DNA of 64,000 nucleotides from positions 6,807,203 to 6,871,202 of the forward strand of contig CM060131.1 in the NCBI GenBank assembly GCA_030522415.1. Direction: 5' to 3'. The position numbers and the translations under genes are program-made. Within the stretch, counting starts at the first letter, position 1, and each line of letters starts with the position of its first letter. Below are positions 12,068-23,655 of the stretch, in pieces. The stretch is from Channallabes apus (Eukaryota > Chordata > Actinopteri > Siluriformes > Clariidae). Under the pieces are notes generated by a model, which was not told where the DNA came from, made no database searches, and saw only the letters and a list, made by a program, of their open reading frames with translations.

Positions 12068-12865
12068 TGTCCAAATTCTTTAGGATCAAAGACATGAGAG
12101 ACTTAGACTTGAGTAAGGATGCACTCCCGGTTGAGAGAGCTCTGGGGGTGCTGTGGTGCATTAACTCAGACATGTTCAAGTTCAAAACGAAAGGAAACGA
12201 GACCTGTGACAAGACGAGGAATCCTGTCAATCACCAGTTCGATTTATGACCCCTTAGGGTTTCTCGCGCCTGTCATACTGCCAGCCAAAACTCTAATGTA
12301 ACAGTTATGTAAAGAAAAATTAGCCTGGGATGATGACATTCCCGAGCAGCTTGCAACGGCATGGAAAACCTGGCTGCAAGAGCTGCACAGACTGTCCGAG
12401 TTCAGCATAGCAAGGTGCATGTAACCAGCCGACTTCAGAGTTACAGCTACAGCACAACTTCACCACTTCTCGGATGCAAGTTAAATTGAATACGGAGCTG
12501 TCTCATACCTCAGGTTAGTAAACGCTGATGGACTTACACATTGTGCATTCATGATGGGGAACTCCCGTGTAGCACCCCTGAAACAAACCAACATCCCGCG
12601 AATGGAACTGACTGCGGCAATGGTAGCTGTAAAAAATGACAAAATGTTGAAAGAACAGCTAGAATTGAAATTGCTGGACTCTATGTTTTGGACTGACAGT
12701 ACAACTGTTTTGAGATACATTGATAATGAAACACTTCGTTTTAAAACCTTTGTGGCCAACAGAATCACCATTATAAGAGAGTCAACCAAGTCACAGCAAT
12801 GGAGGTACGTTAATACCTCAAAAAACCCAGCTGATTCTGCCTCCAGGGGGGTATCCTGTTCATGA
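12068..12865 (+). pseudogene. BEL/Pao pol: RT C-terminus and RNase H
   Basis: Frames across this stretch read [11 protein letters not shown] and, after a frame break near 12,200, [17 protein letters not shown], the hallmark segment after the RT active site in BEL/Pao pol. RNase H-like sequence follows, with FSDAS (near 12,470), an RMELTAAMVAV segment (near 12,602) and FWTDSTTVLRYI (near 12,690). The catalytic YVDD of RT is not present because of the 5' truncation. At least three stops or shifts break the frame. It is continuous with the integrase ORF downstream. Confidence 0.8.
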
Positions 12866-14448
12866 AAAATGGTGAAAAGTTCATGAAAAATGTTAACTGG
12901 ATCCATGGTCCCTCCTTTCTCAAAGAAGCAGAGTGCAAATGGCCTGAAAATATTCATGACACATCAATAAAAGAAAATTTTTATGAAAATGATGATGAAA
13001 TTAAACCCTCAGCTTTAGTGAATATTGTGAGTGTTACAAAATGCGCAGACGCAGTGAGTAAACTGATTAATCATCACTCTGATTGGCACAAGTTAAAAAG
13101 ATCCGTTGCCTGGATCCTTCGTATCAGAGACATGCTCAAACAAAAAACAGAAAGGGTCAAAACACAAGTAGATAACCCAAAGACAGAAAATCACAAGTCT
13201 CTAACAGTTCAAGACCTAACAAGAGCAGAAAAGGAAATCATTATGTTCACTCAAAGACAAAATTTTAAGGAAGAAATTCTCACGTTGCAAAAGGGTAAAT
13301 CAGCAGCAGAATTCAAACAGGAAATTCCCACACCGCAAAAACACAAGGCATCTGTAAAAAGAAACCATTGCTTGTCCAAACTGGACCTAGTACTACAGGA
13401 TGGATTGCTGAGAGTCGGAGGACTCGGCAGGTCCGCAATGCCAGAGCATGTTAAACAGCCAGTCATTGTACCTAAAGACTCACATATCACAACGTTAATA
13501 TTAAGAGATATTCATGACAAGATAGGACACAGTGGCAGAAATTACATGCTTTCAGAATTGTGGCAGAAATACTGGATTCCGACTGCTAACTCACTTGTAA
13601 GACAGTTTCTCTCCAGGTGTGTGATATGCAGGAAGTCTAGAGCTAAAGCATGTGAGCAAAAAATGTCAGAATTGCCAATCAACCGAATAATACCAGACCA
13701 CCCACCCTTCACTAATGTGGGAGTAGACTACTTCGGACCCTTCGAGGTCAAACATGGCAGAAGTAACGTTAAAAGATATGGCGTACTCTTCACTTGTCTG
13801 ACAACAAGAGCCGTGCACATTGAAATCGCTCATTCGCTGGACACAGACTCTTGTGTGAATGCCATGCGACGCTTTATAAGCAGGAGAGGTCAGGTGTCAG
13901 TTATGAGAAGTGACAATGGAACAAACTTCATAGGCGCTGAGACTGAACTGCGCATGGCTATTCAGCAATGGAATCAGTCACGAATTGAAAGCTTCCTTAC
14001 TCAAAGGAACATACAGTGGATATTCAACCCACCCTCTGGATCTCACTTTGGCGGAATATGGGAAAGACAGATCAGGTCAGTTAGAAAGATCTGGAGATCA
14101 GTATTAAAAGAACAAACATTAACTGACAGCAGAATGCATACATTCATGTGTGAAGTAGAAGCGATAATGAATAACCGACCCCTCACTACTGTCTCGGAAG
14201 ATCCCACAGATTTGGAACCCTTGACACCTAACCACCTGCTGCTGATGAAAAAACAGCCAAACCTGCCCCCTGGACTTTTCAAAAAGGAAGACATCTATGC
14301 ACGTCGCAGGGGGAAGCAGATGGAGCATCTATCAGACCTGCTCTGGAAGCAATGGGTGCGTGAATACTTGCCCTTGCTCCAGGAGCGGCAAAAATGGTTT
14401 CAGAACAAAAAAAAACCTCTCGATTGGAGACATAGTTTTAATAAATGA
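12862..14448 (+). pseudogene. BEL/Pao integrase
   Basis: The 528-residue open frame covers the pol linker and integrase. An H-H-C-C zinc domain is visible (HDKIGHSG then CVICRK). The catalytic core has Asp near residue 289 (GVDYFGPF), Asp near 351 (RSDNGTNF) and Glu at 431 or 433 (CEVEAIMNNRPL). Those residues are intact, but the frame starts at an internal Met after a break and ends early in an A-run, after which another frame continues with LSIGDIVLINDES. Its role would be insertion of BEL cDNA. It is inactive as part of a truncated copy. Confidence 0.88.
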
Positions 14449-14793
14449 TGAGTCTTCTCCAAGAAATTCATGGGTTATCGGATGAATCACGAAAGTGTTT
14501 CCCGACAAAGGGGGACTTGTGAGACGTGTGTTAGTTAAAACTAAGGCCAACACTTTGGAAAGACCCATCGACAAGCTGTGCCTCATATATGAAATGGACT
14601 GTTAAATGTGTGGTAATATATTATGAAATTTGATATGCAAATATAAACATCTGAGATAAATATTACACATTTAAAAGATTTAAAACGTTTTAGAAGGTTA
14701 AGAATGTTTGATTTCATGGCTTTATCAAAAAAAAAAAAAAAAAACACAAAATTGTAATTGTCAGTCTCCATGCCTGTCAATTAGGGGCTGAAA

Positions 14794-15204
14794 TGTAAGA
14801 GCCATATCGTACTTGTTATGAATTTGTTGTTGTGTTTATTTTATTTTATTTGTTGTTATTTCATTTATTCTACCTTGTTCTATTCATTAGTAAAGCATTA
14901 AGCATTAAGTTTGTTACATAAGCCATAAGCTTTGAATTTCTTAGTTATGCATCCATTTTGACAATCGTAGGTTGGTCTGTGATGTCATTCCACTATTACA
15001 TGCATTTGTATGACTGTCATATGATAGAGAGTTCAGTTTAGATGCGGAAGGCTACGGAAACACAAGCTTTTGACCGGGAGCTCCCGGTAAGCTAAGAATG
15101 TAAGATACAACAACTAGGTTGTTGTAACCGTAAGCTCCCGTAAGTAGAGATGTACAACAAGAGTGTTGTTATATATGTAAGCTAAGACTGTAATTTACAA
15201 GATA
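14794..15204 (+). repeat. BEL 3' LTR, left part
   Basis: The LTR starts TGTAAGAGCCATATCG directly after a purine-rich TTAGGGGCTGAAA. It is cut at TA (15,203-15,204) by element G1 and resumes at 26,819. The same LTR start is found on the minus strand at 48,734. The 3' part matches the minus-strand LTR at 36,559-36,889. Confidence 0.88.
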
Positions 15205-15479
15205 CAGTGGGAGCCACGCCAAATAGACGCGACAGTGTGGCTGAAGTGTGAATGGCTTGTGAATGGCCTTTGCACGCCGTAATCCCCCCTCCCTTTTCTG
15301 GCCGAAAGGCGTGTCAAGATTTCACAGTAAACACGCCCATTCAAGCCCAATATATTCATTTAACTGGTGCCACCACTAGATGGCGCTTCGTTCTCAAGAA
15401 CACGTTAAAACAAGCCAGCTGCACTGAGTTGCAATCACGTGATTTTAACAACCTGCCTCCACCCCCGCCGAACTGACGC

Positions 15480-15525
15480 TACCAAACTACAGAGATGAAG
15501 ATGGCGGCTTAACGGACTATTCGTG
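15480..15525 (+). other. First-exon-like segment carried by G elements
   Basis: AGATGAAGATGGCGGC is a YY1-type start-site motif. It is followed by a stop in frame and, at 15,526, by a GTAAGTGATG splice donor. The same sequence recurs at about 29,355-29,400 and 50,570-50,614. It looks like a captured non-coding first exon with promoter. The source gene is not identified. Confidence 0.4.
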
Positions 15526-16462
15526 GTAAGTGATGTTTTATTTTATAAAATGTGTTTGGGGTAGTTTACAGTTTATTTCCCAGTTTAGTTTTTTATTGGC
15601 CGTTTTAAATATCACTGGCAGCACCAGCAGCGGTCAGATGTGACTTTAGAGAACTTAATGATCTGTTTACCAAGTCTGGAGTTAATATTACAGCTTACTT
15701 TCAGTGTCACACACTCACAATGTCACCCCACTTTAACTCAAAAACATGCTCAAGCTTCGACAATACTATTAATGTCCCTATTACAAGAACTGCACTACCC
15801 GATGAAGAGTGTTTGTGTTCTCTGTAAATACTGAGAGAATCTCACCGCGTGTTGTCTGGATAAATTCAGCGGTTATTTATTCTCTGGTTAAGAGTTAATC
15901 TGCAGGTTATTTCTGTGACTGTAATATAATGTGATGCAGTTGATGAGGGACACAGACTGAGGGGAGCTGTACAGGAGCTAGTAACGCTCATAACCCGGTT
16001 TATATTTTATACACTTTGTCCGGGACTTTCCGCGGTAGCGCGAGCGCTTAGTTAAAGAGCTGAATAACAACACTGAAGTGTTTATCAGTTAAGGAGGAGG
16101 AGGAGGAGGGGGGGGGTGTGTGTGTGTGTGAGGGGCTTCAGTAAGTTATAGTTTGGCCTCAGGGATGAACTAATGCTCATATACGAGTGTTATATGGCTT
16201 AACTTATTTGTATGAGAAGCGCATTAAGTAAATTCCCGGTTAATTTAATACAGACGATAATACAGACAGTCACTGGTTAACACTAACACTGTTCACTGGT
16301 TAACATTAGCACAGGCAGATTATTTACATTCCAGAATCCCCAAAACAGTATTTTACACACTCTGTGGTAAATAGGTTTATTAATATATTGTATTTTTATT
16401 AGAACTAGATGTTCTGTGAACTTTATTTGTCTTGACTAAATTCTCCTGTTGTCTTTAAGCAG

Positions 16463-16561
16463 AGCTCCGCTGTGGAGGATTGGGGGGTCAGACGGCTGAC
16501 GGCTGGACTTTTGGAGCTACAGGACTGGAGGAGCCTGAACAAGCAGTTGAGGGAGCTGTAG
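16463..16561 (+). other. Second exon-like segment carried by G elements
   Basis: It follows a pyrimidine-rich acceptor (GTCTTTAAGCAG). The frame starting at the acceptor is open for 32 codons to a TAG, ending LELQDWRSLNKQLREL. The frame stays open in G2 (from about 30,376) and G3 (from about 51,559), with substitutions such as Q to L and D to S. The short conserved length makes coding selection uncertain. I do not recognise the protein. Confidence 0.35.
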
Positions 16562-17112
16562 GAGGGATGACGTCACAGTCCGACAGCTTTAGAATGATGT
16601 TTGATCAGGTCTACAGTGGTTACAAAATCGGAGCGTCGTATGTAACGTCGCCGCCGCATTACGGGATGTGCATTTGCTGTGCATTTGCTGGCTTTTACCA
16701 CTGAGTGGCGCTATATAACTACAGACTGACGCCTCATGCCTTAGTTCATTCTCTGCCTCAATAATACACGTAATAGCCGATAACATCAAGTGAAACACTG
16801 TAGTTGACCGAATTCATAATCACAGTACTATAATTACAGTACAAATGTAGAATTCAAATTAAATCAAATCTTATTAAGATCAAATTTAAGCACAATAAAT
16901 ATTAACACAGTGAGCCTTTAGATTTTATCACGTGTAATTAGAAAAGAAGTGTGTAGGGTTTTATTTAAATATAAATTTCTAAACCAATAAGATCAAATAA
17001 CACCAAGTTATTATTATAACAGGCTTACTTCGTCACTTATCAAAGAAGTACACTTGTTAAGTTCTTAAGACTTGTTAAGACTTATTAAGGTCTCTGGTGT
17101 GCATTGTCTCTA

Positions 17113-18732
17113 CAGTGGTGTGAAAAACTATTTGCCCCCATCCTGATTTCTTATTCTTTTGCATGTTTGTCACACTTAAATGTTTCTGCTCATCAAAAAC
17201 CGTTATCTATTAGTCAAAGATAACATAATTGAACACAAAATGCAGTTTTTAAATGAAGGTTTACGTTATTAAGGGAGAAAAAAAACTCCAAATCTACATG
17301 GCCCTGTGTGAAAAAGTGATTGCCCCCCTTGTTAAAAAATAACTTAACTGTGGTTTATCACAACTGAGTTCAATTTCTGTAGTCACCCCCAGGCCTGATT
17401 ACTGCCACACCTGTTTCAATCAAAAAATCACTTAAATAGGAGCTACCTGACACAGAGAAGTAGACCAAAAGCACCTCAAAAGCTAGACATCATGCCAAGA
17501 TCCAAAGAAATTCAGGAACAAATGAGAACAAAAGTAATTGAGATCTATCAGTCTGGTAAAGGTTATAAAGCCATTTCTAAAGCTTTGGGACTCCAGCGAA
17601 CCACAGTGAGAGCCATTATCCACAAATGGCAAAAACATGGAACAGTGGTGAACCTTCCCAGGAGTGGCCGGCCGACCAAAATTACCCCAAGAGCGCAGAG
17701 ACAACTCATCCGAGAGGCCACAAAAGACCCCAGGACAACATCTAAAGAACTGCAGGCCTCACTTGCCTCAATAAAGGTCAGTGTTCACGACTCCACCATA
17801 AGAAAGAGACTGGGCAAAAACGGCCTGCATGGCAGATTTCCAAGGCGCAAACCACTTTTAAGCAAAAAGAACATTAAGGCTCGTCTCAATTTTGCTAAAA
17901 AACATCTCAATGATTGCCAAGACTTTTGGGAAAATACCCTGTGGACCGACGAGACAAAAGTTGAACTTTTTGGAAGGTGCGTGTCCCGTTACATCTGGCG
18001 TAAAAGTAACACAGCATTTCAGAAAAAGAACATCATACCAACAGTAAAATATGGTGGTGGTAGTGTGATGGTCTGGGGTTGTTTTGCTGCTTCAGGACCT
18101 GGAAGGCTTGCTGTGATAGATGGAACCATGAATTCTACTGTCTACCAAAAAATCCTGAAGGAGAATGTCCGGCCATCTGTTCGTCAACTCAAGCTGAAGC
18201 GATCTTGGGTGCTGCAGCAGGACAATGACCCAAAACACACCAGCAAATCCACCTCTGAATGGCTGAAGAAAAACAAAATGAAGACTTTGGAGTGGCCTAG
18301 TCAAAGTCCTGACCTGAATCCTATTGAGATGTTGTGGCATGACCTTAAAAAGGCGGTTCATGCTAGAAAAACCTCAAATAAAGCTGAATTACAACAATTC
18401 TGCAAAGATGAGTGGGCCAAAATTCCTCCAGAGCGCTGTAAAAGACTCGTTGCACGTTATCGCAAACGCTTGATTGCAGTTATTGCTGCTAAGGGTGGCC
18501 CAACCAGTTTTTAGGTTCAGGGGGCAATTACTTTTTCACACAGGGCCATGTAGGTTTGGATTTTTTTTCTCCCTAAATAATAAAACCCCTCATTTAAAAA
18601 CTGCATTTTGTGTTTACTTGTGTTATCTTTGACTAATAGTTAAATGTGTTTGATGATCAGAAACATTTTTTGTGACAAACATGCAAAAGAATAAAAAATC
18701 AGGAGGGGGGCAAATAGTTTTTCACACCACTG
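17113..18732 (+). mobile_element. Full-length Tc1 element with IR/DR ends
   Basis: A 1,620-bp element is flanked by TA (17,111-17,112, 18,733-18,734). Inverted repeats of about 220 bp start CAGTGGTGTGAAAAACTATT. Each contains an outer repeat and an inner repeat (CCCTGTGTGAAAAAGTGATT at 17,302; inverted near 18,520-18,547), the IR/DR layout of fish Tc1 elements. It interrupts the sequence just before a tRNA-like segment. Paralogues at 23,660 and 48,065 show the uninterrupted site. Confidence 0.95.
17492..18514 (+). CDS. Tc1 transposase, apparently intact
   Basis: The single 340-codon frame has the usual length for fish Tc1 transposases. Residues about 1-50 form the first helix-turn-helix (KAISKALGLQRTTVRAI). 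A GRP motif at 59-61 precedes a second DNA-binding half, and the nuclear-localisation-like basic stretch lies around 100-130. The DD34E catalytic triad is complete: Asp153 (WTDETK), Asp244 (QQDNDPKH) and Glu279 (SPDLNPIEM). A glycine-rich GGGSVMVWG box is at 188-196. The ATG lies in CATCATGCC inside the left inverted repeat region. The enzyme cuts at the IR/DR repeats and inserts at TA. With no stop or missing catalytic residue it could be active; activity cannot be judged from sequence. Confidence 0.93.
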   Translation: MPRSKEIQEQMRTKVIEIYQSGKGYKAISKALGLQRTTVRAIIHKWQKHGTVVNLPRSGRPTKITPRAQRQLIREATKDPRTTSKELQASLASIKVSVHDSTIRKRLGKNGLHGRFPRRKPLLSKKNIKARLNFAKKHLNDCQDFWENTLWTDETKVELFGRCVSRYIWRKSNTAFQKKNIIPTVKYGGGSVMVWGCFAASGPGRLAVIDGTMNSTVYQKILKENVRPSVRQLKLKRSWVLQQDNDPKHTSKSTSEWLKKNKMKTLEWPSQSPDLNPIEMLWHDLKKAVHARKTSNKAELQQFCKDEWAKIPPERCKRLVARYRKRLIAVIAAKGGPTSF

Positions 18733-18735
18733 TAA

Positions 18736-18808
18736 GTGGCCGCTTGGTGTAGCGGTTAGAACACTCGGCCAGTGATCTACAAAGCACCGTTTCGAATCCC
18801 GAGTGATG
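18736..18808 (+). repeat. tRNA-like sequence in E1, copy 1
   Basis: A-box-like TGGTGTAGCGGTTAGAAC and B-box-like GTTTCGAATCCC are spaced as in a tRNA gene. The arms do not form a clean cloverleaf by eye and no isotype is assigned. Related copies are at 22,579-22,650, 23,583-23,655 and 47,991-48,063 (all minus). Confidence 0.55.
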
Positions 18809-19579
18809 TTTTAAAATTGTTTTATTTTAAAACTAAATAAAATGTTTTAAGTGCGCTTAAGGTAGAGTCTTATAAAGGCTATGTAGACTTATATAGTTTT
18901 GTTATATATTTTTTGCACATTAATCTGAGTCCTCATCTGTTAGATCTGTTTAGTTTTTTTTTTCCTGACGGGACGAATGCGCGGTTCCATCCCTTTCCCG
19001 CCTATTCAGGGAGCCTACGGAGTGAGCGATTAACCATAGTCGAATCGATTGGTGTGCGTCCAGCTCACGTTACTCGTGTGCTATTCTTGCCGGCTGGTGA
19101 TAATTAACGTTAATATGATCTCGGGCTTGCTCACGATGCTCAACATCTATAAAAATAGCAAAGTATTGTGTATAGAGTGATAAAAAAAACTATCTAACGC
19201 ATGTTAGAAAACATCATTTCCTGCATTTTTTTTCTGCTTCAGGAGTCAGTCTGTTCTGAGACAGTGAGACTAGAGGAAGGGGCAGATTCAGAACCAGGGA
19301 GGGAGCCGGAGACAGCAGAACAAAGAGATGATATTGCCAGCACCAGCACAGGGAGCACAGTTTTTAGTTTAGATCTCATGTTTACATTTTATTGTATGTT
19401 GATGGCTTGACTGTAAACAACATAAACAATGCAATAAATTTATAAAAATATATATTTATTGTCCCCCCTGCTGTTAAATGAAATTTGCGTTATTTTACGT
19501 TAATGTTACGTTATTACATTATTAACGTCGACAGAATAAAGTAAAGTTTTATTTCTGGAATTGATGCACGGGCTTCATC

Positions 19580-19653
19580 TTAGGCTTTTTTTTCTTTCGG
19601 TTCTTTCGTTTCTCAGCGCCGGACTGTTGATGTCTCTTTCCAGGACCAGGCAT
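19580..19653 (-). pseudogene. Basic N-terminal peptide remnant, frame-broken
   Basis: It begins MPGPGKRHQQSGAEKRK, similar to the lysine-rich N terminus of hAT/ZMYM1-like transposases. Relative to the copy at 46,992-47,066, one base is lost from an A-run, so the frame is shifted before the stop. It lies within E1 close to block R. The similarity is from motif memory only. Confidence 0.3.
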
Positions 19654-19799
19654 ATCGTTCAATTATTATAATTCTTTTGGCCAAATACTGTAGGCAGCCG
19701 TAACAGAGGTGAGGGCGCGCGCGTCATCACGTGTGCTTAGCCGACTCTGCGTTCACCGTAAACTTCAATATAGACGTTTATATTTTTGTTTATTTGTAT

Positions 19800-20263
19800 A
19801 TGTATGTTATTAATATTAATTTTTTAGAGATTGTGTGTGTGCGTGCACGGAGAGTTTGTGTTGATAAGTGTATGTCGATAAGTTGATAAGTGTATCAGAA
19901 AGCATTAAAATGTTCATTTGAATTAAAATGACACACACACGTCTGTATATACAGTATATCAATTACATATATATCAATTTCATTAGTTCGTTCATTCTAT
20001 TTGAAGCTTCGGATGTTTGTTTTTTTCTTGGTTTGGTTAGATTAGTTCTAAACTCGCTTCCGTGAAACTATCGCTAAAACAATGTGTGTAAAACAAGAGT
20101 GTCATAGTCCATTGTTAGTTTTAATGATCTGGCTGAAACTAATTATCACTACCTAAGTACCCTAACACCATTGATCATGAGTCTCAGCTGAACCTAATTC
20201 TATACTTGTAACAGAAAATGTAGATGCAGATTCCAAATGTGTATTTATATAATAGATAGATAG

Positions 20264-20299
<36 letters not shown>

Positions 20300-20453
20300 G
20301 CTCTACGCAGGGGCAAGAGAGGGCAGCGCACCCTTAAATGTCTGCACATGTTAATATATTCCTAAAATGTATATATTACAAGTTGATAAACTGATCTGCG
20401 GTAGCGGAAAAATCCGCTGAAAATGACTGCAGCGCACGCGCTCACACACACAT

Positions 20454-20484
<31 letters not shown>

Positions 20485-21720
20485 GACACACCTCCCTTGA
20501 GCCCTGCGTCTGTCGGATTTCAGCGGTCACGGAAAGACTTTGAAGCAGTTTATATATGAATCTAAGCTTGAACTTATCAGCATTGTAAATATATAATACT
20601 TTTCAAATAAAATCGCTATTACTTTGACCCTGAAGTTTAGTTTAGCACACACAAAAAACAGAAAAGTCATTTCTGGTAAATCAACGGAATGTGTAGTTTA
20701 TTTACAGTAATTCATTAAAAATGAATATACATTGTACAGTACACGGTAAACACGGGAAAGATTACAAAATGAAAAAACAAACAGTGTCTACTTTATAAAC
20801 AGCTTAGTATGTGCGTCGAGATGCTGAAATCCCTTGCATGTTTTTGCTTCCAAGTGGACAGATAATTGACCGATAGCCTAGAACAAAAGATCTATAGGTG
20901 TGATCACAACCCCCTCCGACCGACCGTGCCATCAATCACTGACCACCTCAGAAGTTCCCTCCAATGTATGGCTGCAATACTTGTTTTGCAAGTATTTTTA
21001 ACACCATTCAAAGGCTTACAAGTTCCATTCAACATATAATGATGTCTCCACATGTTAATATATTCCTAAAATTTATATATTACAAGTTGATAAACTGATC
21101 TGCGGTAGCGGAAAAATCCGCTGAAAAAAGCACAGTCTACAGCGCACGCGCGCACACACACAGACACACACACACACACACACACACAGACACACCTCCC
21201 TTTAGCCCTCGGTAAACATCCAAGCACTGAGGCACGCAAATCCCCTGACCACAATAAGGTGGCAATCCCTCAGGGGGGAAGATGAAAAATACAAATTAAA
21301 TAAATAAAACAAAATAAAATATCCTTAATCCAGATTTTATCAATCAACGACATAATATTGATCTTAGCTGGATGGTCTAATTCTCAAAACCGTTTAACCT
21401 AAAGAAAAACTTAACACACTATAACTAGAATATTTACAAAACTGAAAGGTTGTCTTATGTATAATAAAAAAACCTCATAACTCAAAAAGATCATATTATG
21501 TTTTTATATATTTTTTATTTATTTTTTTTTATAGTAACTGAACAGCTCTCTTCTCTCCAATCCACTCCTAAACCACAGTCTCCTATTTCTCTGTGCGTGC
21601 TCTTCAGCCTGTGAATGAATACACGCAGCGGAGGTTTTGTAAACTGTAGAGATACAATAATTTTACTGCTGGAAAATCAGCATTTTATCTAATTTGAAAT
21701 ATAAACCTAATATTATCTGT
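19800..21720. repeat. Block R, inverted copy inside E1
   Basis: It is the reverse complement of about 640-3,300, lacking the 2,300-3,040 equivalent. Matching includes the ACTTATCAACTTATC-type motif, the direct repeats with GT/CA tracts and the CCCCTGAGGGATTGCC module. Its presence in E1 and near an F terminus on the left shows sharing between families. Confidence 0.85.
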
Positions 21721-22363
21721 TACTTAATATATTTTCTTTTGATGATGACCATAACAGCCTACTGCATTTCATTATTTATAATAACACAAAAAACAATATT
21801 ACAATATTTGATATTTTAATATAAACTCGGTATCATTATCCTCCTTGTGTATGTGTAAAAAACATTTGATTTGTTCTATTTTTTATTCTGATAGTGTGCT
21901 CAATTTGTTTCTAGTAATTTATATATTTAAATTCGGATGCCTTTTACTGTTACAAATTTAACTCTTTGCTGTACAAGCCCTTGTGTTGTTGTTTGTGCTG
22001 CTGTTCTTTAATAATACCAATAATCAGATACAAACAGTCTGTCTAAACGAAAATTAAGCAATGCTTCTTAACTCATCATTATGTGGATATTTTTCATGTT
22101 CGTTGGATAAAGTATGTACTGTAATGATTTGGTCTACTCTGTACTGTATGTGCGTGAGAGAGAGGGGTGTCGCGGTCGTGAAACAAAGGCTCATTTCAGC
22201 TCATTCAGTTTCTCTGAATGGATAGGTGAGAACAGCTGATTCACGGTGAATAATTTGCATTTGAGTGTTGCCAAGTGAAAAGAAGACAAACATCAAGACG
22301 AACAACATATAAAACTGAGACAATATTTTAAAAAGAATCGCAATCAACCTGAACAGGTAAGGA

Positions 22364-22424
22364 ATAAAATCAGTAGCAGCATTAACTAAAGTAATTAGTA
22401 ATTATTAGCTGCTACTGATTTTAT
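22364..22424. repeat. Perfect 17-bp hairpin in E1
   Basis: ATAAAATCAGTAGCAGC at 22,364-22,380 is exactly reverse-complemented at 22,408-22,424 around a 27-base AT-rich loop. It sits in otherwise unassigned sequence (21,780-22,578). Confidence 0.85.
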
Positions 22425-22578
22425 GGACTTATCACGGTTAAATACGTTGGTCACATGCCAGCTGTATAAGCCGGTTAAGGGACTCATTACGATTGTATAT
22501 CGTGCTCTGAATAATAAATTTTTTGTTTGCTGTTTGTTTGCTGAGTAAAATTAAAATAGAACAATTTTTTAAAACAGC

Positions 22579-22650
22579 ATCATCCAGGATTCGAACCGAC
22601 GCTTTCTAACTCCCTGACCGAGCGCTCTAACCGCTACACCAACCAGGCAC
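22579..22650 (-). repeat. tRNA-like sequence in E1, copy 2
   Basis: Minus-strand A-box TGGTGTAGCGGTTAGAGC and B-box GGTTCGAATCC. Flanked by GTCTCTTAGTG, as are the other copies. The downstream flank (22,651-22,800) resembles 48,070-48,200. Confidence 0.5.
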
Positions 22651-23582
22651 TAAGAGACAACACACCTCCGTGACGTTAATAAGCCACTCGACTTCTTTGA
22701 AAGCAAGCGTTAAATAAGTAACGAATTAAGCCTGTTATACAATTATACTATTTGCACGTGTATTTTATCTGTTTTAAACTTGGTGTCATTTGATCTTATT
22801 AGTTTAGAAATGTTTGTAAAAAAAACTATTGTTATCAAAAATGTAACAGATGTAACACCGGACCTCATTACCCACAATGCATCTCCCGCACTGGACTACA
22901 CTGCCGTAAACAGCTGTCGTAAATCAAAAGTGCAGATGGCCAGCACTTTTCATCAGTATAATGACACACACACACACACAGCAGCAGCAGCAGACCGAGC
23001 CGTCACTCCCCTAAATTTAAAGAATACAAACTGGTTGCGTGCGAGTTTGCTGTTTTTTCTATAGTATGCTGAAACAAAATCAAAATACAACCATTTTTTT
23101 TTTATTTTAATTTTGCTATAATTAAAATAAAAAAATTTAAAACATCAATCAAATCATCAAAAAAATGCAGGAAATGATGTTTTCTAACATGCGTTAGATA
23201 GTTTTTTTTATCACTCTATACACAATACTTTGCTATTTTTATAGATGTTGAGCATCGTGAGCAAGCCCGAGATCATATTAACGTTAATTATCACCAGCCG
23301 GCATGAATAGCACACGAGTAACGTGAGCTGGACGCACACCAATCGATTCGACTATGGTTAATCGCTCACTCCGTAGGCTCCCTGAATAGGCGGGAAAGGG
23401 ATGGAACCGCGCATTCGTCCCGGCAGGAAAAAAAAAACTAAACAGATCTAACAGATGAGGACTCAGATTAATGTGCAAAAAATATATAACAAAACTATAT
23501 AAGTCTACATAGCCTTTATAAGACTCTACCTTAAGCGCACTTAAAACATTTTATTTAGTTTTAAAATAAAACAATTTTAAAA

Positions 23583-23655
23583 CATCACTCGGGATTCGAA
23601 CCGGTGCTTTGTAGATCACTGGCCGAGTGTTCTAACCGCTACACCAAGCAGCCAC
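23583..23655 (-). repeat. tRNA-like sequence in E1, copy 3
   Basis: It is nearly identical to the 18,736 copy in opposite orientation, with an intact B-box GGTTCGAATCCC. The surrounding 23,165-23,800 forms the second arm of the internal inverted repeat of E1 and shows the site without the Tc1 insertion. Confidence 0.55.

Larger units (their letters stand above)
12068..14605 (+). mobile_element. BEL/Pao retrotransposon, 5'-truncated internal region
   Basis: It runs from the end of the reverse transcriptase through RNase H and integrase to the pol stop near 14,605, followed by a short purine-rich stretch and the 3' LTR at 14,794. Everything upstream (gag, protease, most of RT, 5' LTR) is missing, replaced by a LINE. 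Several frame breaks and nonsense changes, one in an A-run at about 14,404-14,412 and a TGA near 14,483, show it is dead. Confidence 0.88.

Noticed and set aside
15252..15476. 74-residue ORF starting MACEWPLHAV, repeated at 29,126 and 50,294
   Set aside because: All frames are equally similar at the DNA level because the G copies are recent. There is no evidence of protein-level constraint, and G3 truncates it.
18913..19107. 64-residue ORF starting MHINLSPHLL, repeated inverted at 23,284-23,478
   Set aside because: It lies in the internal inverted arms of E1. Similarity is explained by duplication, and the third copy in E2 is not open.
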